DNA from: Micromonospora rosaria
GTDB lineage: Bacteria; Actinomycetota; Actinomycetes; Mycobacteriales; Micromonosporaceae
DNA length: 34,399 bases
NCBI RefSeq assembly: GCF_001567585.1
Contig: NZ_LRQV01000072.1
Coordinates: 1 to 34,399 of the forward strand
Reading direction: 5' to 3'
This document shows positions 25,981 to 32,931 of the stretch, one piece after another. The stretch's first letter is position 1. The number at the start of each line of letters is the position of its first letter. A model generated the notes under the pieces. It made no database searches, had not been told where the DNA came from, and saw only the letters and a list, made by a program, of their open reading frames with translations. The translations under genes and the position numbers were made by a program.

Positions 25981-26568
25981 ATGGCGGTGCGGACCGGAAA
26001 GGCGGCACTGGCCGTCGCTGTGCTCGCGTTCCTGCCGGTCGCGGTGACCGGCTGCGGCTTCGGCGACGACTCGACCGCCGAGCCGGCGCGCACGCCCGCC
26101 GAGGACGTCGCCGCAAAGTCGCGGGAGCGGGTGCAGGCGTACCTCGACGCCATGGTCGCCAAGGACGTCGCCGGCGGGCGCAACCAGCTCTGTGCCCCGC
26201 TCCAGGACGCCTTCGACGCCCACGCCACCGGCCCGAACGGCGACTTCGCCGACCACTTCCGGGTCACCGAGGCGGCGGTCACCGACGTCCAGCCGGGGCC
26301 GCGCGGGCAGGAGGTCACCACCACCCTGACCGTCGCCGCCGGCACGCGCACCGCCGTGCGGGCGCTGGACTTCACGGTCACCCGCAGCGGCACCGACTGG
26401 TGCATCGCCGGGGAGGCCCCGGGCACGCCGGCCCCGACGGCGAGCCCCGCCGAGCCGAGTGCCAGCGGCACGCCCGAGCCGCCCGTTCCGGGCGGTGTGA
26501 CGCCCCGGTCCGACGATCCGGACCTGCCGGGGGCGGACCCGCCGGCACCGGGTGGGGACGCCGGCTAG
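25981..26568 (+). CDS. Secreted lipoprotein, unknown function
   Basis: 195 residues. A signal peptide with lipobox VAVTGC puts the lipidated Cys at 25. Residues about 40-145 read as a small alpha+beta domain (AAKSRERVQAYLDAMVAKDV, LCAPLQDAF, TTTLTVAAG, FTVTRSGTDWCIAGEA). It looks like the NTF2-like/DUF4878 lipoproteins of actinobacteria, in which a helix pair packs on a curved sheet; the two Cys may form a disulfide. The last 50 residues are Pro/Ala/Gly/Ser-rich and probably disordered. AGGA lies 4 nt before the ATG. It is a single gene between the chitinase and aroG, with no evident link to either. I do not recognise a specific function. Confidence 0.75.
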   Translation: MAVRTGKAALAVAVLAFLPVAVTGCGFGDDSTAEPARTPAEDVAAKSRERVQAYLDAMVAKDVAGGRNQLCAPLQDAFDAHATGPNGDFADHFRVTEAAVTDVQPGPRGQEVTTTLTVAAGTRTAVRALDFTVTRSGTDWCIAGEAPGTPAPTASPAEPSASGTPEPPVPGGVTPRSDDPDLPGADPPAPGGDAG

Positions 26569-26649
26569 CGGCACCGCGCCGCGCCCGTCCGTGATCTTCC
26601 ATCTGCCGGAACCGTCCCCCTCCACGTGGGGTCCGGCCGACCGCCGCCG

Positions 26650-26655
26650 TACGCT
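26650..26655 (+). promoter_or_regulatory. -10 element of aroG, probably leaderless
   Basis: TACGCT ends 7 nt before the ATG at 26663, so transcription would start at or next to the start codon. No ribosome-binding site is present and no clear -35 hexamer is seen. Leaderless mRNAs are frequent in actinobacteria. Confidence 0.4.
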
Positions 26656-26662
26656 TTCTGTC

Positions 26663-28066
26663 ATGCGCCATGAGTGGCACCAGTTGAGCCATCCCGGGGT
26701 GGACAGCCCCGGCCTGCAGACCAGTCGACCCACCGTCGAGTCCGAGGACGCCGCCCTCGGCCTGGACCGCTGGCGGGAACTGCCCCGCGCCCAGACCCCG
26801 CCCTGGCCGGACCCGGCCCAGGTCGCCGAGGTCTGCCGGGTGCTGGACACCGTGCCCTCGGTCGTCGCGCCGTACGAGGTCGACGAACTGCGCCGGCGTC
26901 TGGCGCTGGTCTGCGAGGGCAAGGCGTTCCTGCTCCAGGGCGGCGACTGCGCGGAGACCTTCGCCGACAACACCGAGAGCCACCTGCTGGCCAACGCCCG
27001 CACCCTGCTCCAGATGGCGATCGTGCTCACCTACGGCGCGTCGCTGCCGGTGATCAAGGTCGCCCGGGTCGCCGGCCAGTACACCAAGCCCCGGTCGCTG
27101 CCGACCGACGCGCGGGGGCTGCCGGCCTACCGCGGCGACATGATCAACTCGCTGGAGGCGACGCCGGAGGCACGGGTCGCCGACCCGCAGCGCATGATCC
27201 GGGCGTACGCCAACTCGGCCGCCGCGATGAACATGCTCCGGGCGTACCTCGCCGGTGGGCTGGCCGACCTGCACGCGGTGCACGACTGGAACAAGGGCTT
27301 CGTGCGCAACTCCCCGGCCGGCGAGCGGTACGAGGCCATCGCCCGGGAGATCGACCGGGCCATGGCCTTCATCCGGGCCTGCGGGATGACCGACGACGAG
27401 GCGCTGCGCACGGTCACCCTCTACTGCTCCCACGAGGCCCTGGCCCTGGAGTACGACCGGGCGCTCACCCGGGTCTCCGGCAACCGGGCGTACGGCCTGT
27501 CCGGGCACTTCCTCTGGGTCGGCGAGCGGACCCGGCAGCTCGACGGCGCGCACATCGACTTCATCTCCCGCGTCGCCAACCCGATCGGGGTCAAGCTCGG
27601 CCCCGGCACCAGCCCGGACGAGGCGATCGAGCTCTGCGAGAAGCTCAACCCGGACAACGTGCCCGGCCGGCTCACCCTGATCAGCCGGATGGGCAACCAC
27701 AAGGTCCGCGACGTGCTGCCGCCGATCGTCGCCAAGGTCACCGCCGCCGGGGCGAAGGTGGTGTGGCAGTGCGACCCGATGCACGGCAACACCCACGAGT
27801 CGTCCAACGGGTACAAGACCCGGCACTTCGACCGGATCGTCGACGAGGTGCTCGGCTACTTCGAGGTGCACCGGGGGCTGGAGACCCACCCCGGCGGCCT
27901 GCACGTCGAGCTGACCGGTGAGGACGTCACCGAGTGCCTCGGCGGCGCGCAGAACATCGCCGACCTGGACCTGCCGGGCCGGTACGAGACCGCCTGCGAC
28001 CCGCGACTGAACACCCAGCAGTCGCTGGAACTGGCCTTCCTCGTAGCGGAGATGCTCCGTGGCTGA
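26663..28066 (+). CDS. aroG: 3-deoxy-D-arabino-heptulosonate 7-phosphate synthase, class II
   Basis: First enzyme of the shikimate pathway: it condenses phosphoenolpyruvate with erythrose 4-phosphate to DAHP in the cytoplasm. 467 residues, normal for the plant/actinobacterial class II type. Visible motifs: GKAFLLQGGDCAETF with the metal-binding Cys, RVAGQYTKPRS, GDMIN, NPIGVKLGPGT, RMGNHKVRD, VWQCDPMHGNTHES and YKTRHFD. I chose the ATG at 26663 (MRHEWHQLSHPG) over longer starts because it matches the family length and a -10 element lies directly upstream. The last codons (RG, stop) fall inside a 58-bp tandem repeat that leads into the next gene. In Mycobacterium tuberculosis aroG (Rv2178c) is also close to pknL, so the neighbourhood is conserved. 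Confidence 0.95.
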   Translation: MRHEWHQLSHPGVDSPGLQTSRPTVESEDAALGLDRWRELPRAQTPPWPDPAQVAEVCRVLDTVPSVVAPYEVDELRRRLALVCEGKAFLLQGGDCAETFADNTESHLLANARTLLQMAIVLTYGASLPVIKVARVAGQYTKPRSLPTDARGLPAYRGDMINSLEATPEARVADPQRMIRAYANSAAAMNMLRAYLAGGLADLHAVHDWNKGFVRNSPAGERYEAIAREIDRAMAFIRACGMTDDEALRTVTLYCSHEALALEYDRALTRVSGNRAYGLSGHFLWVGERTRQLDGAHIDFISRVANPIGVKLGPGTSPDEAIELCEKLNPDNVPGRLTLISRMGNHKVRDVLPPIVAKVTAAGAKVVWQCDPMHGNTHESSNGYKTRHFDRIVDEVLGYFEVHRGLETHPGGLHVELTGEDVTECLGGAQNIADLDLPGRYETACDPRLNTQQSLELAFLVAEMLRG

Positions 28067-28182
28067 CGCGAGGAGTGAGCTTGCGAGCCCCGCAGTCGGC
28101 GGCCGAAAGGATCACAGTGGCTGACGCGAGGAGTGAGCTTGCGAGCCCCGCAGTCGGCGGCCGAAAGGATGACAGTGGCTGA
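28059..28182. repeat. 58-bp tandem repeat carrying a ribosome-binding site and start codon
   Basis: Two copies, 28059-28116 and 28117-28174, differ at one base (ATCACA versus ATGACA near the end). An 8-bp third start follows (GTGGCTGA, 28175-28182). Each unit opens with GTGGCTGA and closes with GAAAGGAT-ACA. Every junction therefore puts a Shine-Dalgarno-like GAAAGGA 6-7 nt before a GTG. The first GTGGCTGA encodes the end of aroG, and the third is the start of the threonine aldolase gene. The core GAGTGAGCTTGCGAGCCCCG looks like a dispersed Micromonospora element I recall from memory, which was not checked. Confidence 0.85.
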
Positions 28183-29221
28183 AGTGGCTTCCATTCGGGG
28201 CGTGGTCGACCTGCGGTCGGACACGGTCACCCGGCCGACCGCCGGGATGCGCGCGGCGATGGCCGACGCCGAGGTCGGCGACGACGTGTACGCCGAGGAC
28301 CCGAGCGTGAACGCCCTGGAGGCGGAGGTCGCCGCGCTCTTCGGGCACGAGGCGGCGCTGTTCGCCCCGACCGGGTCGATGGCCAACCAGATCGCCCTGC
28401 AACTGCTCGTGCCCCCGGGCGAGGAACTGCTCTGCGACGCCGACGCGCACGTCGTCACGTACGAGATCGGCGCCGCCGCGGCGTACGGCGGGATCTCCTC
28501 GCGGACCTGGACCAGCGTCGGCGCGGACATCGACCCGGAGGTCGTCGCCGGGATGGTCCGCCCGGACGGGTACCACGCGGTGCCGACCCGGGCGATCGCC
28601 GTCGAGCAGACCCACAACCGGGGCGGCGGCGGGGTGATCCCGCTGGGCACCCTGCGCGACCTGCGCCGCGTCGCCGACGACGCGGGCCTCGGCCTGCACT
28701 GCGACGGCGCCCGGATCTGGCACGCGCACGTCGCCGACGGCGTTCCCCTGATCGAGTACGGCCGGCTCTTCGACACCCTGTCGGTGTGCCTGTCCAAGGG
28801 GCTCGGCGCACCGGTCGGCTCGGTGATCGTGGGCAGCGCCGAGAAGATGACCCGGGCCCGGCTGCTCCGCAAGCGGATGGGTGGCGGGATGCGTCAGGCC
28901 GGCGTCCTCGCCGCCGCCGGCCGGTACGCCCTGGCCCACCACGTCGAGCGGCTCGCCGAGGACCACGCCCGCGCGGCCCGGCTCGCCGAGGCGGTCGCCC
29001 CGTTCGGGGTGCTCGCCGCCCCGGTGCGGACCAACCTCGTCCCCCTGGACCTGGGCAAGGCGGCGCTGGACGCACCCGCCCTGGCCGCCGCGGCCCGCGC
29101 CGAGGGGGTGCTGGTCTCGGTGCTCGGGCCCCGGATCGCCCGCCTGGTCACCCACCTGGACCTCGACGACGCCGGGGTGGACCGGGCCGCCGACGTGCTG
29201 ACCCGCATCCTGCGCGGCTGA
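28175..29221 (+). CDS. ltaE: Low-specificity L-threonine aldolase (PLP-dependent)
   Basis: Cytoplasmic fold-type I PLP enzyme, 348 residues, cleaving L-threonine/L-allo-threonine to glycine and acetaldehyde. Hallmarks: VDLRSDTVTRPTAGMR at the N-terminus, GDDVYAEDPSVNALE, FAPTGSMANQIAL, CDADAHVVTYEIGAAAAY, EQTHNRGGG, LHCDGARIWHAHV and the PLP-lysine motif SVCLSKGLGAPVGS. The start is ambiguous because it lies in a 58-bp repeat. I chose GTG 28175, preceded at 6 nt by GAAAGG; ATG 28169 and GTG 28133 have ribosome-binding sites touching the start codon. With 28133 the repeat itself would add 14 residues (SLRAPQSAAER). It could be cotranscribed with aroG, 108 nt upstream. Confidence 0.93.
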   Translation: MAEVASIRGVVDLRSDTVTRPTAGMRAAMADAEVGDDVYAEDPSVNALEAEVAALFGHEAALFAPTGSMANQIALQLLVPPGEELLCDADAHVVTYEIGAAAAYGGISSRTWTSVGADIDPEVVAGMVRPDGYHAVPTRAIAVEQTHNRGGGGVIPLGTLRDLRRVADDAGLGLHCDGARIWHAHVADGVPLIEYGRLFDTLSVCLSKGLGAPVGSVIVGSAEKMTRARLLRKRMGGGMRQAGVLAAAGRYALAHHVERLAEDHARAARLAEAVAPFGVLAAPVRTNLVPLDLGKAALDAPALAAAARAEGVLVSVLGPRIARLVTHLDLDDAGVDRAADVLTRILRG

Positions 29222-29263
29222 CCCCCCGGGCGTCCCGGCGCGGCCGACCCGGCCCGCCGGGAT

Positions 29264-29333
29264 GCCCGCTGTGCCGACCCGTGCCCGCTGCGTCGATCCG
29301 TGCCCGCTGTGCCGATCCGTGCCCGCCGCGTCC
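29264..29333. repeat. 19-bp tandem repeat, 3.7 copies
   Basis: Unit GCCCGCTGTGCCGATCCGT at 29264, 29283 and 29302, then a partial copy at 29321. Copies differ at one to four bases. It lies between convergent genes and directly before the terminator hairpin. Confidence 0.8.
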
Positions 29334-29362
29334 CTGATCCCCGTCCCAGGGGTCAGGGACGC
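29328..29362. terminator. Bidirectional terminator overlapping the endonuclease IV stop codon
   Basis: Outer arms GCGTCCCTGA and TCAGGGACGC (10 bp), then a bulged T and four more C-G pairs around a 6-nt loop. The last codons and the stop of the minus-strand endonuclease IV gene form one arm. Confidence 0.75.
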
Positions 29363-30216
29363 AGCCGCTTGAGCACGGCGATGTCCGCCGCGTGGCCCTC
29401 GTGCTTCTCGCCGCTCGGCGTCTCCACCAGCACGGGTACGCCCTCCGTGGCCGGATGCGTCATCAGCTCGGCGAAGGCCGGCTCCCCGATGCTGCCCTTG
29501 CCGATCGACTCGTGCCGGTCCCGGGTGGAGCCGCAGAGGTCCTTCGAGTCGTTGGCGTGCACCAGGTGCAGCCGGTCCGCCCCGACCGTCGCCACCAGGG
29601 TGTCCAGCGTCGCGGTCATGCCGCCCTCGACGGCCAGGTCGTGCCCGGCGGCCCAGGCGTGGCAGGTGTCGAAGCAGACCCCAAGCCAGGGGTGACGGTC
29701 CACCGCGTCGAGGTACGGGCCGAGGTGCTCCACCCGGGAGGCCAGTGACCGGCCGCCACCCGCGCTCGGCTCGACCAGCAGGCGGGGCCCGTCAGCCGCC
29801 ATGACGCTGTCGAGCAGGGGCAGCAGCGTCTCGCGGACCTGCCGCATCGCCGTCTCGGCGTGGGTGGCGTCCACCGCGCTGCCGGCGTGGAAGACCACCC
29901 CCCGGGCACCGATCGCGGCGCCCCGGCGCAGCGCGTGCTCCAGGGTCGCCGCCGACTTGCTGACCGTCTCCGGCGTCGGGGAGCCGAGGTTCACCAGCAG
30001 CGAGGCGTGGATGAAGACGGGCACGTCGCGCTCGGCGCAGCCGTCGCGGAACAGGACGTCCTGGGCCGGGTCACCGGCCGGCAGCGCCCAGCCCCGCGAG
30101 TTGCCGACGTAGACCTGCACCACCTCGGAGCCGGCCGCGTCGACGTACGGCAGGGCCGCGCGGGCCAGGCCACCGGAGGTGGGGGTGTGCGAGCCGACCG
30201 GTCGGGTCACCGTCAT
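29353..30216 (-). CDS. nfo: Deoxyribonuclease IV (AP endonuclease, Nfo family)
   Basis: DNA repair enzyme of 287 residues that nicks DNA 5' to abasic sites using three zinc ions held in a TIM barrel. The zinc ligands are all in place: FIHASLLVNLGSP, VVFHAGS, LLVEPSAGGG, VCFDTCHAWAAGHD, LHLVHANDSK, DRHESIGKGSIG and VLVETPSG. The N-terminus is a few residues shorter than in E. coli Nfo but keeps the HTPTSGGLARA strand. The ATG at 30216 is 1 nt after the kinase stop (TGA C ATG), so it is cotranscribed with the PASTA kinase gene. That is an unusual partner for a repair gene and more likely reflects operon packing than shared function. Confidence 0.93.
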   Translation of the reverse strand: MTVTRPVGSHTPTSGGLARAALPYVDAAGSEVVQVYVGNSRGWALPAGDPAQDVLFRDGCAERDVPVFIHASLLVNLGSPTPETVSKSAATLEHALRRGAAIGARGVVFHAGSAVDATHAETAMRQVRETLLPLLDSVMAADGPRLLVEPSAGGGRSLASRVEHLGPYLDAVDRHPWLGVCFDTCHAWAAGHDLAVEGGMTATLDTLVATVGADRLHLVHANDSKDLCGSTRDRHESIGKGSIGEPAFAELMTHPATEGVPVLVETPSGEKHEGHAADIAVLKRLRP

Positions 30217-30217
30217 G

Positions 30218-32197
30218 TCAGAAGCATCCGATGGTGATCTGGGTGCCCGGGGGCACCTGGGAGTTCTCGCCCGGGTTCTGGAAGCGGACGGTGCCCTCCG
30301 GGTTGAACTGCACCGACACCGGGAAGCCCTGACCCTCCAGCTGCTGCTTGGCCTGCTGGCAGGGCAGGTCGACCACCCGGGGCACGGCCACCTGCGGCGG
30401 GCCGTTGCTGACCTGGAGCCGCACCTTGGTGCCGCGCTCGACGCCCGCCCCGTTCTTGGGGTCCTGGTCGAGGACCTCGTCCCGGGGCTTGTCGGAGTCC
30501 TGGCGCTCCTCGACGACCTCCAGGCCGAGCCCGGCCAGCGTCGACCGGGCCTCGTTGAGGTTCTTGCCGACGAGGTTGGGCACGGTGATCGGGGCCCGTC
30601 CCCTGCTGAGGATCACGGTGATCTTCGTGTCCGGCCGGACCTCGGTGCCCGCCGCCGGCTTGGTCTCCACGACCACGCCCTCGGGCAGGCTGTCGTCGTA
30701 CCGGGGGCTGCCCTTCTCCACCACCAGACGGGAGCTGACCAGATCCGCCTCGGCCAGCTCGAAGTCCTTGCCCACCACGTCCGGCACCGGGAAACGCTCC
30801 GGGCCCAGGGAGAGGGTGAGGGTGATCGAGCCGCCCTTGAGGATCCGCTCGGCCGAGGCCGGTTCCTGCCGGATCACCCCGTCGCGGGGCACCTCGGCGT
30901 GGTGCTGCGGCTCGGCGTACACCAGGGTGAAACCGCCCCGGGTGGCCTGCGCCTCCGCCTGGGCCTTGGTCAGGCTGACCAGCTCGGGCGCAACCGTGTA
31001 CCGGCGCACCCCGAACCACCAGCCGCCCGCCGTGGCGACCAGCACCAGAGCCAGGACGGCCGCGACGATGCCCAGTCGGCCCCGGGAGGCCGCCGCCACC
31101 CGCTCCCGGACGACGCCCAGGCGGTCGACCAGACCCGGCTGGGCCGGCGCGGCCCGGCGGCGGTGCGGGCGGGCCTCGGTCTCCGGCAACCGGGCCCAGG
31201 ACGGCCGCTGCGCCGGCTGCACCGCCGCGACCACCATGGTCGGCTGGGACACCGGCATGTCGTCGGTGACCCGGCGGATGACGGCGGTACGGGTGTTCTG
31301 GTTGCCCAGGTCCTCCCGGGCCGCCTGCGCCTCGGTCAGCAGCGCGCCGGCGTCGGTCGGCCGGGCGCCGGGATCGCGCCGGGTGGCCCGGGTGACCAGC
31401 TCGTCCAGCGCCCGGGGCAGGCCGGGGACCAGCGTCGACGGGGCGGGCACGTCCCGGTCGACGTGCTGCCAGGCGACGTCCACCGGGCGGTCGCCCTCGT
31501 AGGGCACCCGGCCGGTGAGCATCTCGAACAGCACGATGCCGGCCGCGTAGACGTCGGTGCGGGCGTCGGAGCGCCCCTCGGTGACCAGCTCCGGCGACAC
31601 GTACGCGACGGTGGCCATGAGCTGGTTGCCGTTCGCGTCGTCCGCGCTGGCCGCGACCGCGCGGGCCAGGCCGAAGTCGGCCACCTTGACCACGCTGTCG
31701 ACCAGGTTGGCCGCGCCGCCGGTGGGGGCCTCGGCGACCAGCACGTTCTCCGGCTTGACGTCGCGGTGCACCAGGCCGGCCCGGTGGGCGGCGGCGAGCG
31801 CGGCGAGCATCTGCTCGGTGATGGCCAGCGCCTCGTCGGGGTGCAGCCGGTGCCGCTCGGCCAGCACGTCGCGCAGCGTCCGGCCCCGGACGTACTCCAT
31901 GACCAGGTACGGCAGGCCCTGGTGGATGCCCTGGTCGTAGACGGCGACCACGTTGGGGTGGGTCAGCCGGGCGATCGTCTTCGCCTCGTCGGTGAACCGG
32001 TGCCCGAACCCCGGCCCCCGGCTGCGGCCGTCGGACGCCTGGGACGGATGAATGATCTTCACCGCGACCGTGCGTTCGAGTCGCTCGTCGGTGGCGGTGT
32101 AGACGGTCGCCATGCCACCACGGGCCACGCGACCGCGGATGCGGTAGCGCCCGTCGAGCAGCGAGCCCAGCAGCGTGTCGGCGACCTGTGTGTCCAT
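30218..32197 (-). CDS. pknL: Membrane Ser/Thr protein kinase with PASTA repeats (PknL/PknB family)
   Basis: 659-residue transmembrane kinase. The kinase domain (about 17-285) has the Gly-loop RVARGGMATVY, VAVKIIH with Lys47, HRDVKPENVL, ADFGLARA and VAYVSPELV, so it should be active. A Pro/Arg-rich juxtamembrane stretch and one transmembrane helix (GIVAAVLALVLVATAGGWW, about 373-391) follow. Four extracellular PASTA repeats start at PELVSLTKAQ, PVPDVVGKDF, TVPNLVGKNL and AVPRVVDLPC; the last carries two Cys. PASTA domains bind muropeptides or lipid II, so the kinase likely senses cell-wall state. The gene name rests on the neighbourhood: an Rv2175c homologue is divergent next door, as in M. 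tuberculosis, where PknL phosphorylates Rv2175c. M. tuberculosis PknL lacks PASTA repeats, so this is a fuller form. Confidence 0.9.
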   Translation of the reverse strand: MDTQVADTLLGSLLDGRYRIRGRVARGGMATVYTATDERLERTVAVKIIHPSQASDGRSRGPGFGHRFTDEAKTIARLTHPNVVAVYDQGIHQGLPYLVMEYVRGRTLRDVLAERHRLHPDEALAITEQMLAALAAAHRAGLVHRDVKPENVLVAEAPTGGAANLVDSVVKVADFGLARAVAASADDANGNQLMATVAYVSPELVTEGRSDARTDVYAAGIVLFEMLTGRVPYEGDRPVDVAWQHVDRDVPAPSTLVPGLPRALDELVTRATRRDPGARPTDAGALLTEAQAAREDLGNQNTRTAVIRRVTDDMPVSQPTMVVAAVQPAQRPSWARLPETEARPHRRRAAPAQPGLVDRLGVVRERVAAASRGRLGIVAAVLALVLVATAGGWWFGVRRYTVAPELVSLTKAQAEAQATRGGFTLVYAEPQHHAEVPRDGVIRQEPASAERILKGGSITLTLSLGPERFPVPDVVGKDFELAEADLVSSRLVVEKGSPRYDDSLPEGVVVETKPAAGTEVRPDTKITVILSRGRAPITVPNLVGKNLNEARSTLAGLGLEVVEERQDSDKPRDEVLDQDPKNGAGVERGTKVRLQVSNGPPQVAVPRVVDLPCQQAKQQLEGQGFPVSVQFNPEGTVRFQNPGENSQVPPGTQITIGCF

Positions 32198-32205
32198 CGG
32201 CGAGA

Positions 32206-32211
32206 AGTGTA
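32206..32211 (-). promoter_or_regulatory. -10 element of the PASTA kinase gene, near-leaderless
   Basis: TACACT on the minus strand ends 8 nt before the kinase ATG at 32197, placing the transcription start about 1-2 nt before the start codon. No Shine-Dalgarno sequence is present. The -35 region (near 32229-32234) is weak. Confidence 0.35.
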
Positions 32212-32373
32212 AGTCTCCAGAGGGTGGCAGCAGAACAGGATGTTACCGCCGGGGTGCGACAGTCGGGGAGCCGGCGCGTTCGGGCAGCTCACGGCCGGTC
32301 TGGTCGGACCCGTGCCGGCCGGCGCGCCGGGGTGGCCGTGGTCGGCCGGGCCGGCACGTGGCAGGGTGACCGG

Positions 32374-32766
32374 GTGACCGAACCCGTTTCCGCCAACCCG
32401 GGGCCGACCGACGCCGACCTCGCCGGGCCGACCGATCCCGCCGGTTGGCTCATCCTGCCCGACGTCGCCGAGCGGCTCGACCTGTCGATCAGCAAGGTCC
32501 ACCAGATGATCCGGGACCGGGAGCTGCTCGCCGTCCGCCGCGACGGGGTCCGGCGGATCCCCGCCGACCTGGTCGCCAACCGTACGGTGCTCAAGCACCT
32601 GCCCGGCGTGCTCCACCTGCTCACCGACGCCGGTTACGGCGACGAGGAGATCGTGCGCTGGCTCTACGAGCCGGACGGGACGCTGCCCGGCGGCACCCCG
32701 GCGACCGCGCTCGGCGGCGACCAGGCCCGCGAGGTCAAGCGCCGCGCCCAGGCCCTCGGCTTCTGA
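32374..32766 (+). CDS. Rv2175c-like winged-helix DNA-binding protein, putative PknL substrate
   Basis: 130 residues. A flexible, Thr-containing N-terminus (TEPVSANPGPTDADLAGPTD) is followed by a helix-turn-helix (WLILPDVAERLDLSISKVHQ, then MIRDRELLAVRRDGVRRIP) and a C-terminal wing and helices (LKHLPGVLHLLTDAGYGDEE, IVRWLYEPD, QAREVKRRAQALGF). It matches M. tuberculosis Rv2175c along its length. There PknL phosphorylates an N-terminal Thr and this abolishes DNA binding; the Thr residues at 2, 13 and 20 are candidates here. I chose GTG 32374; the open frame extends upstream to 32188 but that part is Arg-rich and would overlap the kinase gene's promoter. It is divergent from the kinase gene across 176 bp, which holds the promoters of both. 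Confidence 0.85.
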   Translation: MTEPVSANPGPTDADLAGPTDPAGWLILPDVAERLDLSISKVHQMIRDRELLAVRRDGVRRIPADLVANRTVLKHLPGVLHLLTDAGYGDEEIVRWLYEPDGTLPGGTPATALGGDQAREVKRRAQALGF

Positions 32767-32782
32767 GGCCGCCCGCACCGAA

Positions 32783-32863
32783 CCGCCGGCCCTGGGCCGC
32801 CGCCGTCGTTCCGCCGGCCCTGGGCCGCCGCCGTCGTTCCGGCCTGGGGCCGCCGCCGTCGTC
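32783..32863. repeat. 28-bp tandem repeat, about three copies
   Basis: Unit starting CCGCCGGCCCTGGGCC at 32783 and 32811 (identical copies), then a third at 32839 with three bases missing and one change. It is located between convergent genes. The related strings CCGGCCCGGGCCCG after 32863 may be decayed copies. Confidence 0.8.
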
Positions 32864-32903
32864 TTGCCGGCCCGGGCCCGCCGGCCCGTCGCTCCGTGAC
32901 CCT

Positions 32904-32931
32904 CCGCCGGTCCGCTCAGTCGGACCGGCGG
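32904..32931. terminator. Bidirectional terminator at the polyprenyl synthase stop codon
   Basis: A perfect 11-bp stem (CCGCCGGTCCG and complement) with the 6-nt loop CTCAGT. The minus-strand stop codon lies in the loop. Confidence 0.75.

Noticed and set aside
28059..28182. CRISPR-like array
   Set aside because: The 58-bp units are directly adjacent with no unique spacers, and there are only two full copies; no cas genes are present.
32188..32373. N-terminal extension of the Rv2175c-like protein
   Set aside because: The extension is Arg/Ala/Gly-rich, absent from the family, and overlaps the divergent kinase promoter; GTG 32374 fits the family length.
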